24,366 bases of DNA from a virus, in IMG/VR virus record IMGVR_UViG_3300027743_000086, positions 1 through 24,366 of that record; one strand, 5' to 3'. Of the stretch, positions 6,194 through 13,615 are shown in pieces; positions within the stretch are counted from its first letter, which is position 1; every line of letters starts with the position of its first letter. The position numbers and the translations under genes were made by a program. The notes beneath the pieces are model-generated. The model had not been told where the DNA came from, ran no database searches, and saw nothing but the letters and a program-made list of their open reading frames with translations.

Positions 6194-7342
6194 TCAAACC
6201 CTACGCCCCTTACGACTTACCACCGCCAGCCCGCCTTTCGAGGCCCGGCGCGGTTGCACCACCCGTGGTGCAGTGTCCGTACTTCCGTCCATAATGCGCC
6301 GCAAATCCGCGGTGACATCGGCTTCCGTCAGGATGTTGTAGCGCTGCCACATCGACAGCGTCTTGTGGCCCATGATCGCCATGACCGTGGACGTCGAGAC
6401 GCCGAGCCGGTTCAAATTCCGCGCGGCCGTGCGGCGCAAGTCGTGCAACAGCTTATCCGGCACGCCCGCGGCGTCCCGGGCGGCGTTGAAGGCCCCACGC
6501 CAGTTGACGATCGGGTCTCCCCGCCGGGCGCCGCGGCCGCCGGCCCACCGCACGAAGACGCGCGTGGTGCCAATGCCCTCCGCCTGCAGCTCCGCGCGCA
6601 CGCGCGCACACGTCCGGAGCACGCGCGCCACGGCCGGCACCAGGGCGTAGGGGATGCCCTTGCCGCTCTCTTCCTTCGAATCCTCGGGGTCGAGGCGCAG
6701 CCAGCCGTCGGCCTGGACGTGCCGCCACTCGAGCCGGGTGACTTCCTCGAGGCGCCAGCCGGTCCAATACATGACCGTGAGAATCGGGCGCAGCTCGAGC
6801 GGCAGCTGCCGCTTGACGCGCACGTAGTCCGGCCGTTCGAAGAACCCCGTGCGGCGGTTGTTCTCTTTCAGCATGGCCAGGTACGGCACGGTCGCCACCA
6901 GCCGCGCCTGATGCCCGAGCACGAACATCCGGTGCAGCATCGCGCGTTCGCGGTTGATGCTGGCGTTGCTGGCGCCGGCCGCCTTGCGCGTCTGGCGGTA
7001 CAGCGTCCAGGCGCCGGCATCGATCGTCGACAGCTTGCGCGCCTTCCCGAAGTACGCGACCAGGTGCTTACTGCGGCTGCGCACGTTCGCCAGCGTGTCC
7101 CGGTCGTTGAGTTCGTAATCGGCGACGAGCAGTGCGAGCGCGACGTGCAGGGTGAACGTGTGCGCGCCCCGGGGCGGGGCCAGCCCGTCGGCAATCTCGG
7201 CGACCTTGCGCTGATACACCTTCAGCGCCTCGTCGTAGTCGGTCTGCCCCGTCGAGAATTCGCGCTGCCCCTTGCCGGGGATGTTGACGATCATGGACCA
7301 CGTCTTGCGGCCGGGTCGCCGGCGGACTGCGCTGTTATGCAC
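6194..7342 (-). CDS. int: Phage tyrosine recombinase integrase
   Basis: The C-terminal catalytic domain is complete. Numbered from the upstream TTG at 7363, it has R204 in WTGWRLEEVTR, a likely K230 in the beta-hairpin (EDSKEESGKG), H307 and R310 in LLHDLRRTAARN, H333 in MGHKTLSMWQ and the nucleophile Y342 in QRYNI. Residues about 70-165 form the SAM-like core-binding domain, and the first 60 residues are a basic arm-binding-type domain. I prefer GTG at 7342, with GGGA 8 bases upstream, because the TTG at 7363 has no ribosome-binding site. It overlaps or follows the excisionase-like gene directly and ends beside the tRNA-Leu fragment. The C-terminal tail after Y342 is long and basic. Confidence 0.93.
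   Translation of the reverse strand: MHNSAVRRRPGRKTWSMIVNIPGKGQREFSTGQTDYDEALKVYQRKVAEIADGLAPPRGAHTFTLHVALALLVADYELNDRDTLANVRSRSKHLVAYFGKARKLSTIDAGAWTLYRQTRKAAGASNASINRERAMLHRMFVLGHQARLVATVPYLAMLKENNRRTGFFERPDYVRVKRQLPLELRPILTVMYWTGWRLEEVTRLEWRHVQADGWLRLDPEDSKEESGKGIPYALVPAVARVLRTCARVRAELQAEGIGTTRVFVRWAGGRGARRGDPIVNWRGAFNAARDAAGVPDKLLHDLRRTAARNLNRLGVSTSTVMAIMGHKTLSMWQRYNILTEADVTADLRRIMDGSTDTAPRVVQPRRASKGGLAVVSRKGRRV
6255..6272. repeat. Perfect 8-bp inverted repeat inside the integrase 3' end
   Basis: TGCACCAC, CC and GTGGTGCA form a palindrome that abuts the right copy of the 27-bp direct repeat. In this position, within the int coding end and near the att core, it could be a protein-binding site of the intasome or an RNA hairpin that limits int translation or retro-regulates its mRNA. 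Confidence 0.5.
6272..6298. repeat. 27-bp direct repeat, right copy
   Basis: This is the partner of 5995-6021 (24 of 27 identical), here inside the integrase C-terminal codons for RRIMDGSTDT. The left copy can be read as VRIMDTSTDT in the neighbouring frame, so the similarity is also visible at protein level. Confidence 0.55.
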
Positions 7343-7571
7343 CTTTAGATTCCCATTGGTCAATCGTCGCGATGAGCGCCGCGCGCCGGATCCAGTACCG
7401 TTTCTTCCCGGGCGGCTGCACCACGGGCAGGATCCCCTCGTGGATCCACTGCAAGAGCGTCGTGTAGGGGACGCCCGACCACCGCGCCGCCGCCTCGACG
7501 GTCATCAATTCAGACGTGTCACTGCTGACGCGGGCCATCTTGCGGGGACCATCGGGGCGAGGCGTAGCCAT
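7335..7571 (-). CDS. Excisionase-like MerR-type helix-turn-helix protein
   Basis: This 78-residue protein has a winged helix-turn-helix: MTVEAAARWSGVPYTTLLQW (about 24-43) is the HTH and is followed by IHEGILPVVQPPGKKRYWIR with the wing. This is the pattern of the excisionase/MerR-like HTH family that binds near att sites and steers recombination towards excision. It lies directly upstream of int and overlaps its earliest possible start. The ATG at 7571 is chosen because AGGAAGG lies about 10 bases upstream and because any start near 7634 would fall inside the promoter -10 box. It could also act as a transcription regulator of the module. Confidence 0.75.
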   Translation of the reverse strand: MATPRPDGPRKMARVSSDTSELMTVEAAARWSGVPYTTLLQWIHEGILPVVQPPGKKRYWIRRAALIATIDQWESKGA

Positions 7572-7632
7572 GGGGTCGCGATCCTTCCTGTGTTCCGGTT
7601 GGCTGCGAACGGGATGATTTGGGGAAGGGCGC

Positions 7633-7662
7633 ATTACAACGGAATAACACGGCGGGCGTCAA
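7633..7662 (-). promoter_or_regulatory. Sigma70-type promoter for xis-int
   Basis: On the minus strand TTGACG (7662-7657) and TGTAAT (7638-7633) are separated by 18 bp. Each hexamer matches the consensus at 5 of 6 positions. Transcription would begin near 7626 and give a leader of about 55 bases before the excisionase-like gene. Confidence 0.6.
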
Positions 7663-7691
7663 GCGAATTCAACACCTATCCGCCTCTAGTA

Positions 7692-7697
7692 TATACT
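7692..7697 (+). promoter_or_regulatory. Possible -10 box for the plus-strand zinc-ribbon gene
   Basis: An AT-rich island (TAGTATATACTTATC, about 7688-7702) in otherwise GC-rich DNA contains TATACT. The -35 partner is weak (TTCAAC at 7668-7673, spacing 18). It faces away from the xis-int promoter, giving a divergent control region between 7630 and 7713. Confidence 0.35.
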
Positions 7698-7712
7698 TAT
7701 CATGGGTTATAG

Positions 7713-7907
7713 GTGAAACACCCGACGTCTATCTACACTCCAGATAGCATGGAGAGAGCGAAGAAAGTAGTGGTGTTCCGGCGGGGCTGGAAATGCCTCC
7801 GCTGTGGGCATGACTGGATCCCGAAGATGGCCGGCAAGCCCCGCACGTGTCCCAAGTGTAAGTCGCCGTACTGGGACTTGCCGCCGCGTCAGCACAAGAA
7901 ATCCTAG
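7713..7907 (+). CDS. Small zinc-ribbon protein, divergent from int
   Basis: This is a protein of up to 64 residues with a clear zinc ribbon: CLRCGHDWIP and then CPKCKSPYWDLP, spaced by 15 residues. Similar short ribbons occur in phages and bacterial toxin-antitoxin or regulatory settings, where they are usually unassigned. It is the only well-supported plus-strand gene. The frame opens at GTG 7713, but ATG 7749 is an alternative and neither has a clear ribosome-binding site. Its TAG stop and the TAG of the converging glycosidase-like gene share the palindrome CTAG (7904-7907). It occupies the place where a temperate phage would keep a lysogeny regulator, so a regulatory role is possible but unproven. 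Confidence 0.7.
   Translation: MKHPTSIYTPDSMERAKKVVVFRRGWKCLRCGHDWIPKMAGKPRTCPKCKSPYWDLPPRQHKKS
7729..7747 (+). promoter_or_regulatory. Short inverted repeat before the zinc-ribbon ATG
   Basis: CTATCT and AGATAG form a 6-bp stem with a 7-base loop, ending one base before the ATG at 7749. It could be an operator half-site pair or a small mRNA hairpin. If translation starts at GTG 7713 it lies inside the gene. Confidence 0.3.
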
Positions 7908-9445
7908 CCCGCCAGCATCGCCTCGAGTTCGGCGAGGTGCTTGTCGAGCGCCTCCTGCTGGCTCATCCCCGCGTGGTAGTCGTACTGGGTCCGCGTAATC
8001 CAGACCGGATACTGATCGTCGAGCGCGCGGCCGTGCGCGGCGTACTTCTCCACCACGGCGGGCCGCACGGTGTTGGTGATCCAGGGTTCGTCGTAGAGCG
8101 GCAGCGGCATCTCGGGTTCTCCTCCGCCGATCGCCTTCATGGCGGCGGCACATTCCGGCATCTGCGGCAGTTCGTGGACGTAGCGCAGCTCGCGCCACCC
8201 ATTCCAGTACTCCTGCGGGAGATGCCCATTCCACACGCACCATTCGCTGTGGCCGACGTAGAGCGCCCACCCGGCGGCGATGGTGTTGGTGAAGTCCTTC
8301 GCGACCTGATCGCCGGTGGTATTCATCCCGCCCGCTGAGGATCCCGGCCCGGGCGGCTCGTTGTTGATCTTCGGCAATTTCGGGTAGAAGGCGTTGTACG
8401 CGCTGGGCAGCGCCCACTTGCCCTCCGGCGTCGACGGGTCCACGCCGCGCATGGTGTGAATGGTGATTTCATTCGCGCCGGCGTGATCGTCGCCGCCGTA
8501 CAGCTCGTCAAAGCTGGCTTCCATCGCTTCGTTCGTCGGCATCGGCCCGCTGCCCCCGTGCGCGGCGTCGGGCGACGACAGCGACAGCCGGAACCCCGGC
8601 GGCAGTTTCGATCGCAAGTCGCGGCCGGCCGCGCGCACCTCGTCCGCGGTCCAGTGGTTGACGCGGAATTCGTTCATCATCTCGAACGACCGGATCGCCT
8701 CCCAGCGCCCGCTACTCGCGGCGACGATCCGGTCGTGGAAGCGCCGGCGATCGTCCTCGGAGGGTGTCTGGTTGCGCCCGCCGTAGACGGTGGCGTGCAG
8801 CTGCCAGCCGAGGTCGCCCGCGACGTCGAGCATCTTTTTGTAGCGGTTCTCCCAGTCCTCGGTGATGAACACGCCGGCATCCCGCCAGCAGTCCGGGGAG
8901 CCGTGCGACTCGCCCTCGACGGCCAGCATGACGCGGATCACCCGCGGCGCAATCTGGGCGCGCACCCAGTCACGGTTCTGCTTCTCTTCGTCGGGCCATT
9001 CGGCGAGCGCCGTCTGCCAGCAAAACCAGCCGAACGCCAGATCGCAGACGCTGTTGGGGCCGGCATCCGACGGCGTGCCGCTGTCGAAGATCGGCCAGCT
9101 CGAGATGTCGATCCACGTGTTGGACGGGCGCCACTCGTGTTCCGCGGCCGGGACCCAGCACGGCCCGCCGACAAAGTCGGGATGGCCCGCCGCCGACGTG
9201 ATCACGTCACAGCGATCGCCTTGCGGGACGGCGACGTAATCGAACGACGTGCGGACGCCATTCGGGAACGTGACGCCGTTCTCGCCCTCGTTTTTCGAGA
9301 GCAGGCCCCAGCGTTCGCCGGCCGGCAGCGCCGCCACGAGGCGTTGGAGGAATTCGCCACAGGCGGCGGCGGTGTTGTGCTTCAGTAGATGCGGAAACGC
9401 CTGATTGACCGACTCGACGACGCCGACATAATTCGGTACGGCCAT
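7904..9445 (-). CDS. Tail-module protein with glycoside-hydrolase-like domain
   Basis: This 513-residue protein appears to have two domains. Residues 1 to about 112 (CGEFLQRLVAALPAGERWGL ... CDVITSAAGHP ... WIDI) resemble an N-terminal domain found in many phage tail-region proteins of unknown role. Residues about 130-450 look like a TIM-barrel hydrolase of the GH-A clan: FEMMNEFR gives a candidate acid/base E259 after Asn, and INNEPPGPG gives a candidate nucleophile E363. It ends the late operon after the tail-tip genes, with a GGGAG ribbon-binding site before ATG 9445. A virion-associated depolymerase that degrades host surface glycan is the simplest reading; a lytic enzyme is the main alternative. 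Confidence 0.6.
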   Translation of the reverse strand: MAVPNYVGVVESVNQAFPHLLKHNTAAACGEFLQRLVAALPAGERWGLLSKNEGENGVTFPNGVRTSFDYVAVPQGDRCDVITSAAGHPDFVGGPCWVPAAEHEWRPSNTWIDISSWPIFDSGTPSDAGPNSVCDLAFGWFCWQTALAEWPDEEKQNRDWVRAQIAPRVIRVMLAVEGESHGSPDCWRDAGVFITEDWENRYKKMLDVAGDLGWQLHATVYGGRNQTPSEDDRRRFHDRIVAASSGRWEAIRSFEMMNEFRVNHWTADEVRAAGRDLRSKLPPGFRLSLSSPDAAHGGSGPMPTNEAMEASFDELYGGDDHAGANEITIHTMRGVDPSTPEGKWALPSAYNAFYPKLPKINNEPPGPGSSAGGMNTTGDQVAKDFTNTIAAGWALYVGHSEWCVWNGHLPQEYWNGWRELRYVHELPQMPECAAAMKAIGGGEPEMPLPLYDEPWITNTVRPAVVEKYAAHGRALDDQYPVWITRTQYDYHAGMSQQEALDKHLAELEAMLAG

Positions 9446-9485
9446 ATGGTTACTCCCGGATCCCGTTCAGACGTAAGATGCCCGT

Positions 9486-9623
9486 ATGTGGGCGTGCCTT
9501 GCCGTGCTCGTCGCCGTGCTCGTCAGTGTCCCACCCGTGCGCGCCTGGCAGCGACGGCGCCAGATCGCCCGCGCGCGCGCCGCCCGCAGTTCCACGCGCA
9601 CCCTGCCGCCCGTCACGCAATGA
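9486..9623 (+). CDS. Possible 45-residue secreted or membrane peptide
   Basis: An ATG at 9486 opens a 45-codon frame in the 167-bp gap between the tail-tip and glycosidase-like genes. It begins MWACLAVLVAVLVSVPPVRA, a hydrophobic segment ending in an A-x-A-like site, and continues with a strongly basic tail (RRRQIARARAARSSTR). The stop overlaps the end of the 166-residue gene on the other strand by 11 bp. No clear ribosome-binding site or promoter is visible and the orientation is against the operon, so this may be chance. Confidence 0.25.
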   Translation: MWACLAVLVAVLVSVPPVRAWQRRRQIARARAARSSTRTLPPVTQ

Positions 9624-10113
9624 AGTACATCGTCTGCAGGTAGACCGACATGGCGCCGGGCGCATACGTCGTCCCCAGCGAATCGCGCAACAGATCCAGC
9701 ACCAGCGGCGACGACTTCACTTGCGCCAGACCGGTGCCCGCGACGCCCGCGTAATACGCAAACGGCCCGCCGGCCGGCTGCGTCGGCACCAGCGCCGGGG
9801 GGAGCGCGACATACAGCCGCACCGGCGCCCCGGTGATCGTGCCGGTGCTTTCGATCAGCAGCGTCACGAACACGGCCTTGCCGATCACGATGTAACTGTA
9901 GGTCGCCGCCGAGACGACCCACGTGGCGCCCGCCGTCGGCGTCGTGAAATTGGCCGCGCTGAACGGCACGTTGACCGGAGCGCCGACGGCCCCGGCCGCG
10001 CCAATGGCGGCGTCAATCTGGTTATAGAGCAGCGTTTTTTCGGCGTTATTGATCACCGTGCCGGTGGTCCCGCTGCCGTCGTCGTCGATCCAGGGCGTGC
10101 GTGCGATGGGCAT
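9613..10113 (-). CDS. Tail-tip/minor tail protein
   Basis: This 166-residue protein begins MPIARTPWIDDDGSGTTGTV followed by a short helix (NNAEKTLLYNQIDAAIG) and an all-beta, Gly/Thr/Ala-rich domain to the end. That layout, with a helical N-terminal connector and a beta-sandwich receptor or fibre-tip domain, is common in minor tail proteins lying just after the hub gene. A GGGGGAG ribosome-binding site sits immediately before ATG 10113. No enzymatic motif is visible. It may be a small fibre or a receptor-binding tip. Confidence 0.55.
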   Translation of the reverse strand: MPIARTPWIDDDGSGTTGTVINNAEKTLLYNQIDAAIGAAGAVGAPVNVPFSAANFTTPTAGATWVVSAATYSYIVIGKAVFVTLLIESTGTITGAPVRLYVALPPALVPTQPAGGPFAYYAGVAGTGLAQVKSSPLVLDLLRDSLGTTYAPGAMSVYLQTMYFIA

Positions 10114-10123
10114 TCTCTCCCCC

Positions 10124-13100
10124 TTAGCCGGTCGGATCGGTCCGCGTGCCGAGCCGGCGTAACAAATCCTCGAACGTCACGCGGATCGCGGACGCTTCCA
10201 CCTCGACGATCGGCAACAGCGACGGGGTGAAGTCGCGGATCGTCACCGACTGGATCGTGAACTGCGCGCTGAGCTGATACGGCGCCGCCAGTAAGTTCAC
10301 CGTGACCGTGCGGCCCGAGCGCGCATTCAGATCGCGGCAGCGATAGTGAATCCGGATCTGGAGGTCGCGCCGTTGCGCCAGGTGCGCCGCGCCGCGGGCG
10401 CGGGCCTCGGTCGCCGACAGCCGGCGATCCTGAATGACGTCCTCGATGATCCCGCTATGCACGCCGGCCGTGGCGGAGGTAAACAGCAGCGCCGCCGCCG
10501 TCTGTGCCGCGGCATCGTCGACTTGGATCCAGACGTTGACGTCGTCGCCCTTCGGGATCGGATACACGATCGCGCCGTCGCCGGAGGCCGGCACGCCGAG
10601 CAGCATCGGGGCGGCGGTGACCGTCGAGTTATAGGCAATCGTGGCGACGATGGCGCCCGGCCCCGTCGCCGGAATCCCGGTCAGCGCGTTCGCCGTCGTG
10701 CCGGTGTAGCGGACGACTTGCTGCCCGTTGCCAATGACGGCCCACCCGCCCGCGGACCGGAAGGCGGCGGCACTCGCGACGATGATCGTCGTCGAGCCGG
10801 CGGGGACTTGGCCCGCGGGCTGGGTGAGGCCGGACAGGTCACTACTCGCCGGGCCGGCGCCGAGCGCCCCATCGGCCAGCGCGTCGAGGTAGGTCAGCGT
10901 CGCGTTATCGGCGATCGTGGTGAGCAGCTGCAGCGCCCCGGCGCCCGCGGCGGTGCGATACACCTTACGCGCCGTCACGGCCGACGCCCCGAGCGGAATC
11001 GCCGACAGTTGCACGCGGTTCGCCAGCGCCGTCGCCGTGACCGGCGCCGGGGTCCCCAGCCCGGCATCGGCCAGCGTGTCGCTGTAGGTGGTCGCCGTGT
11101 TGTTCGCGATTGTGGTGACCAGCTGCCACGGCTCGAGCACGTTCGTCGGCGTGCGGTAGATCCGCCGGCCGGTAATGTCGGCCCCGCCGATCGGGATCTG
11201 AGTCAGCGCCACCGTCGCCGCGGCCGACGTGTTGACGGTGGGCGGGGCCGCGCCGAGCGACGCCGTCGCCGTCGTGTCGGTGTAGGTCGTCGCCGTGTTG
11301 TTGTTGAGCGTGGTCACGAGGCGATACCCGGCGCTATTGGTGCGATACAAATAGCGCTTCGTCACGCCGGCCGGGCCGATCGGGATCTGCGTGACGGGGA
11401 TCGCGTTGGTGGTCGCGCCGCCGCCGGGCGTCGGATTCGCCGCAATCGATCCGCTGGCCGTGACGTCGAGCACGCTCGTCGTCGTGTTGTTGTTGATCGT
11501 GAGCACGCGGCGAAAGGCCCCGCCGCCGGTCTGGCGGTACAGGTAGCGCCGGAGCACGCCCGCCGGGCCGGTCGGCACGGTGACGGGGATCGCGTTCGTG
11601 GTGACCACCGCCGTGTTCGATCCCGGGGGCGCGACGTGGCTGAGAATGGTCGCGTCGGCGATGAGGTCGCCGTACTGGGTACTGCCGGCGCCGGGGTTGT
11701 TGGCGATCGACGTCAGCAGGCGGAAGCTCGAGACGTTGGCGACTTGCGTCGTGCGGTTCCGGCGATACAGGTGCGCCCAGACCACCGCGCCCGACGGGGA
11801 GTACGGCACGGTCACCGTGATCGTCGACGACTTGCCGCCGCCGAGATTCGACGCCAGGGCGTTGACCTGTTCGGACGCGGCGGTCACGGTCGTTTCCAGG
11901 CTGTGATCGCTGGCCGACGCCGCCAGCGAATACGTGACCGCGTAGTCGTACGCGTTCATGATCGTGAGGTCGCCTTGGCCGTTGTTCGGGCCATTGGAAA
12001 TCGGCCCCGGCGCCCCGGCATTGCCGATGCTCGTCGAGCCGGTGGCGACGGCACTCGAGGACGGTCCCGCCGTGGACTCCCCGGTGCTGGTTTCGTGCGT
12101 GTGCAGGTAGGCAAACAGGCCCGGCTCGATCGCCCCGCCGGTGGTCGGCGCCCCGGGCGTCGGCGGCGTGGTGGGGATCGGCGCGAGTGATTGCTGCACC
12201 AGCGTCACGACATTGGACTCTGGGCCGATCGTCGACTGGCCCGACGGCGTGCCGAACGTCACCGCGTAGGCAAACGACCCCGGCTCGATCGCGCCGCCGA
12301 AGGTGGGGGCCGTCGGCGCCGGGGCGGCCAACACGTCCACGCCGGCCGGCACGACGACGCCGATCGACGGCCCGAGCAGCGTTTCGCCGGTCGCCGTGAC
12401 GAACGTCACCGCGTAGCCATGCCACCCGGGATCCGGCCCCGGCCCGGCCTGCAGCGGCCCGATCGCCGGCGGGGTCAGCGGCGGCGCGATGGCGCCCACG
12501 ACGACGGCCGTGCGCGGCCCCGGCAGCGACTCCCCGCTGGCGGTGACGAACGCGACGGCGTAGTCGTGCGCGCCCGCCGTGACGCCGGCGCCCCCGGTGA
12601 CCGTGGCGGTCAGCGCGGCCGACGGGGAGGCGCCCGGGCCGACGAGCGCGCCGCCGCCGCCGAGCGATCGACCGGTATAGCGGATCCGTTGCGGGCCGGC
12701 TTTCACGACGCCGCCGGCGTCCTCGTACCAACTGGCCGTGACCACGGGCAGTAGCGTCTCGCCCGGCCGCACGTCGGCATGCGCGATCGAGCCGCCGCCC
12801 TCGACATAGACGCGCGTGACCAGCTGGCTCCCGTCGCGGTCGACCACCAGATCGGTCAGCGTCGGGTGGACGGGATTCAGTTCGGACGGATCGGTCACGG
12901 GTTCCGGATCGCGGTCGGTCCACAGGTGCAGCGCCCGGTGATAGTCGACGTACCAGTAGCCGCCCAGGCGGTTCGCGAGCGCGGTGAGCGCTTGCGGGGC
13001 GTCGTGGTCGGTGACGGTGAATTCGTCGAGCACGGGCAGCGCCGGCGCCACCCAGGCGGCGGTGAACCCCGGCGCCCCCAGCGCGAGAATGTCTTGCGCG

Positions 13101-13612
13101 ATCGTCGTCGCCGTCTGCCCGCGCCAGCGGTGCGAGAACACGCGCTGGCGCAGCGCCCACGTCCAGTCAATCGCGTGGACGTCGAACACCGCCAGGAGCG
13201 GTGATCCGAGGTACGTGTGCGAGACGTCGAGCACTTGCCCCGCGAACAGCCGGTCGAGACTGTTGGTGCTGCCCATCGTGATCACGACGTCTTGCCCCAC
13301 CGTCGGGACGGCGCCCTTGACACGGAAGGTGCAGCGATTGGGCGCCTCGTTGAGCGCGTCGGTAATCGTGAGGTTGCCGACGACCTTCCCGCCCCCCGTG
13401 GGCGCGGTGCCAATCTGATCGCCGCCGATCGAAATGAACCCGCCCGGGCCGTGATAGTTGGATCGCGTCGCCGCACTGCGCGCGACGTTCGACAGCGCGT
13501 AGAGCGGGACTTTCCACCCCACGGACAGCGGCCAGCCCGCGCGCCCGGCCCCGGAGCGCAACACGCCCGCGCGGGCCGGGGTGATCGCATGCTGGCTGCC
13601 GGTGATCGCCAT
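10124..13612 (-). CDS. Tail hub (baseplate-like) protein with large repeat insertion
   Basis: This is a 1162-residue protein. Residues 1 to about 310 match the hub type (gp27/gpD-like): GNLTITDALNEAPNRCTFRV, FAGQVLDVSHTYLG, then a LysM-like/second hub half ending at VVDRDGSQLVTRVYVEGGG. The hub resumes near residue 920 (GQVPAGSTTIIVASAAAF) and ends with RRDLQIRIHYRCRDLNARSG and FTIQSVTIRDFTPSLLP. Between them lie four SGESxxGP-type beta repeats (about 345-525) and five degenerate units of about 63 residues with IPxG, (L/I/V)YRT and LVTTIxNNxxTTYxD (about 590-920). The repeats are probably exposed arms around the tail tip. It follows the tape measure after 3 bp, the expected place for a distal tail protein. 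Confidence 0.7.
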   Translation of the reverse strand: MAITGSQHAITPARAGVLRSGAGRAGWPLSVGWKVPLYALSNVARSAATRSNYHGPGGFISIGGDQIGTAPTGGGKVVGNLTITDALNEAPNRCTFRVKGAVPTVGQDVVITMGSTNSLDRLFAGQVLDVSHTYLGSPLLAVFDVHAIDWTWALRQRVFSHRWRGQTATTIAQDILALGAPGFTAAWVAPALPVLDEFTVTDHDAPQALTALANRLGGYWYVDYHRALHLWTDRDPEPVTDPSELNPVHPTLTDLVVDRDGSQLVTRVYVEGGGSIAHADVRPGETLLPVVTASWYEDAGGVVKAGPQRIRYTGRSLGGGGALVGPGASPSAALTATVTGGAGVTAGAHDYAVAFVTASGESLPGPRTAVVVGAIAPPLTPPAIGPLQAGPGPDPGWHGYAVTFVTATGETLLGPSIGVVVPAGVDVLAAPAPTAPTFGGAIEPGSFAYAVTFGTPSGQSTIGPESNVVTLVQQSLAPIPTTPPTPGAPTTGGAIEPGLFAYLHTHETSTGESTAGPSSSAVATGSTSIGNAGAPGPISNGPNNGQGDLTIMNAYDYAVTYSLAASASDHSLETTVTAASEQVNALASNLGGGKSSTITVTVPYSPSGAVVWAHLYRRNRTTQVANVSSFRLLTSIANNPGAGSTQYGDLIADATILSHVAPPGSNTAVVTTNAIPVTVPTGPAGVLRRYLYRQTGGGAFRRVLTINNNTTTSVLDVTASGSIAANPTPGGGATTNAIPVTQIPIGPAGVTKRYLYRTNSAGYRLVTTLNNNTATTYTDTTATASLGAAPPTVNTSAAATVALTQIPIGGADITGRRIYRTPTNVLEPWQLVTTIANNTATTYSDTLADAGLGTPAPVTATALANRVQLSAIPLGASAVTARKVYRTAAGAGALQLLTTIADNATLTYLDALADGALGAGPASSDLSGLTQPAGQVPAGSTTIIVASAAAFRSAGGWAVIGNGQQVVRYTGTTANALTGIPATGPGAIVATIAYNSTVTAAPMLLGVPASGDGAIVYPIPKGDDVNVWIQVDDAAAQTAAALLFTSATAGVHSGIIEDVIQDRRLSATEARARGAAHLAQRRDLQIRIHYRCRDLNARSGRTVTVNLLAAPYQLSAQFTIQSVTIRDFTPSLLPIVEVEASAIRVTFEDLLRRLGTRTDPTG
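10835..11840. repeat. Tandem ~190-bp coding repeats in the hub gene
   Basis: Five consecutive degenerate units of about 63 codons encode the pattern PxGxxxxxRxxYR...LLTxIxxNxxxTYxDxxADxxLG. The best preserved copies are the central three. Such repeats can expand or contract by recombination and alter the length of a tail-tip projection. Confidence 0.65.
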
Positions 13613-13615
13613 GGC

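Noticed and set aside
10346-12190. A 614-codon plus-strand frame opposite the hub gene
   Set aside because: It is an Arg/Asp/Gly-rich shadow of the repetitive hub gene with no fold-like pattern.
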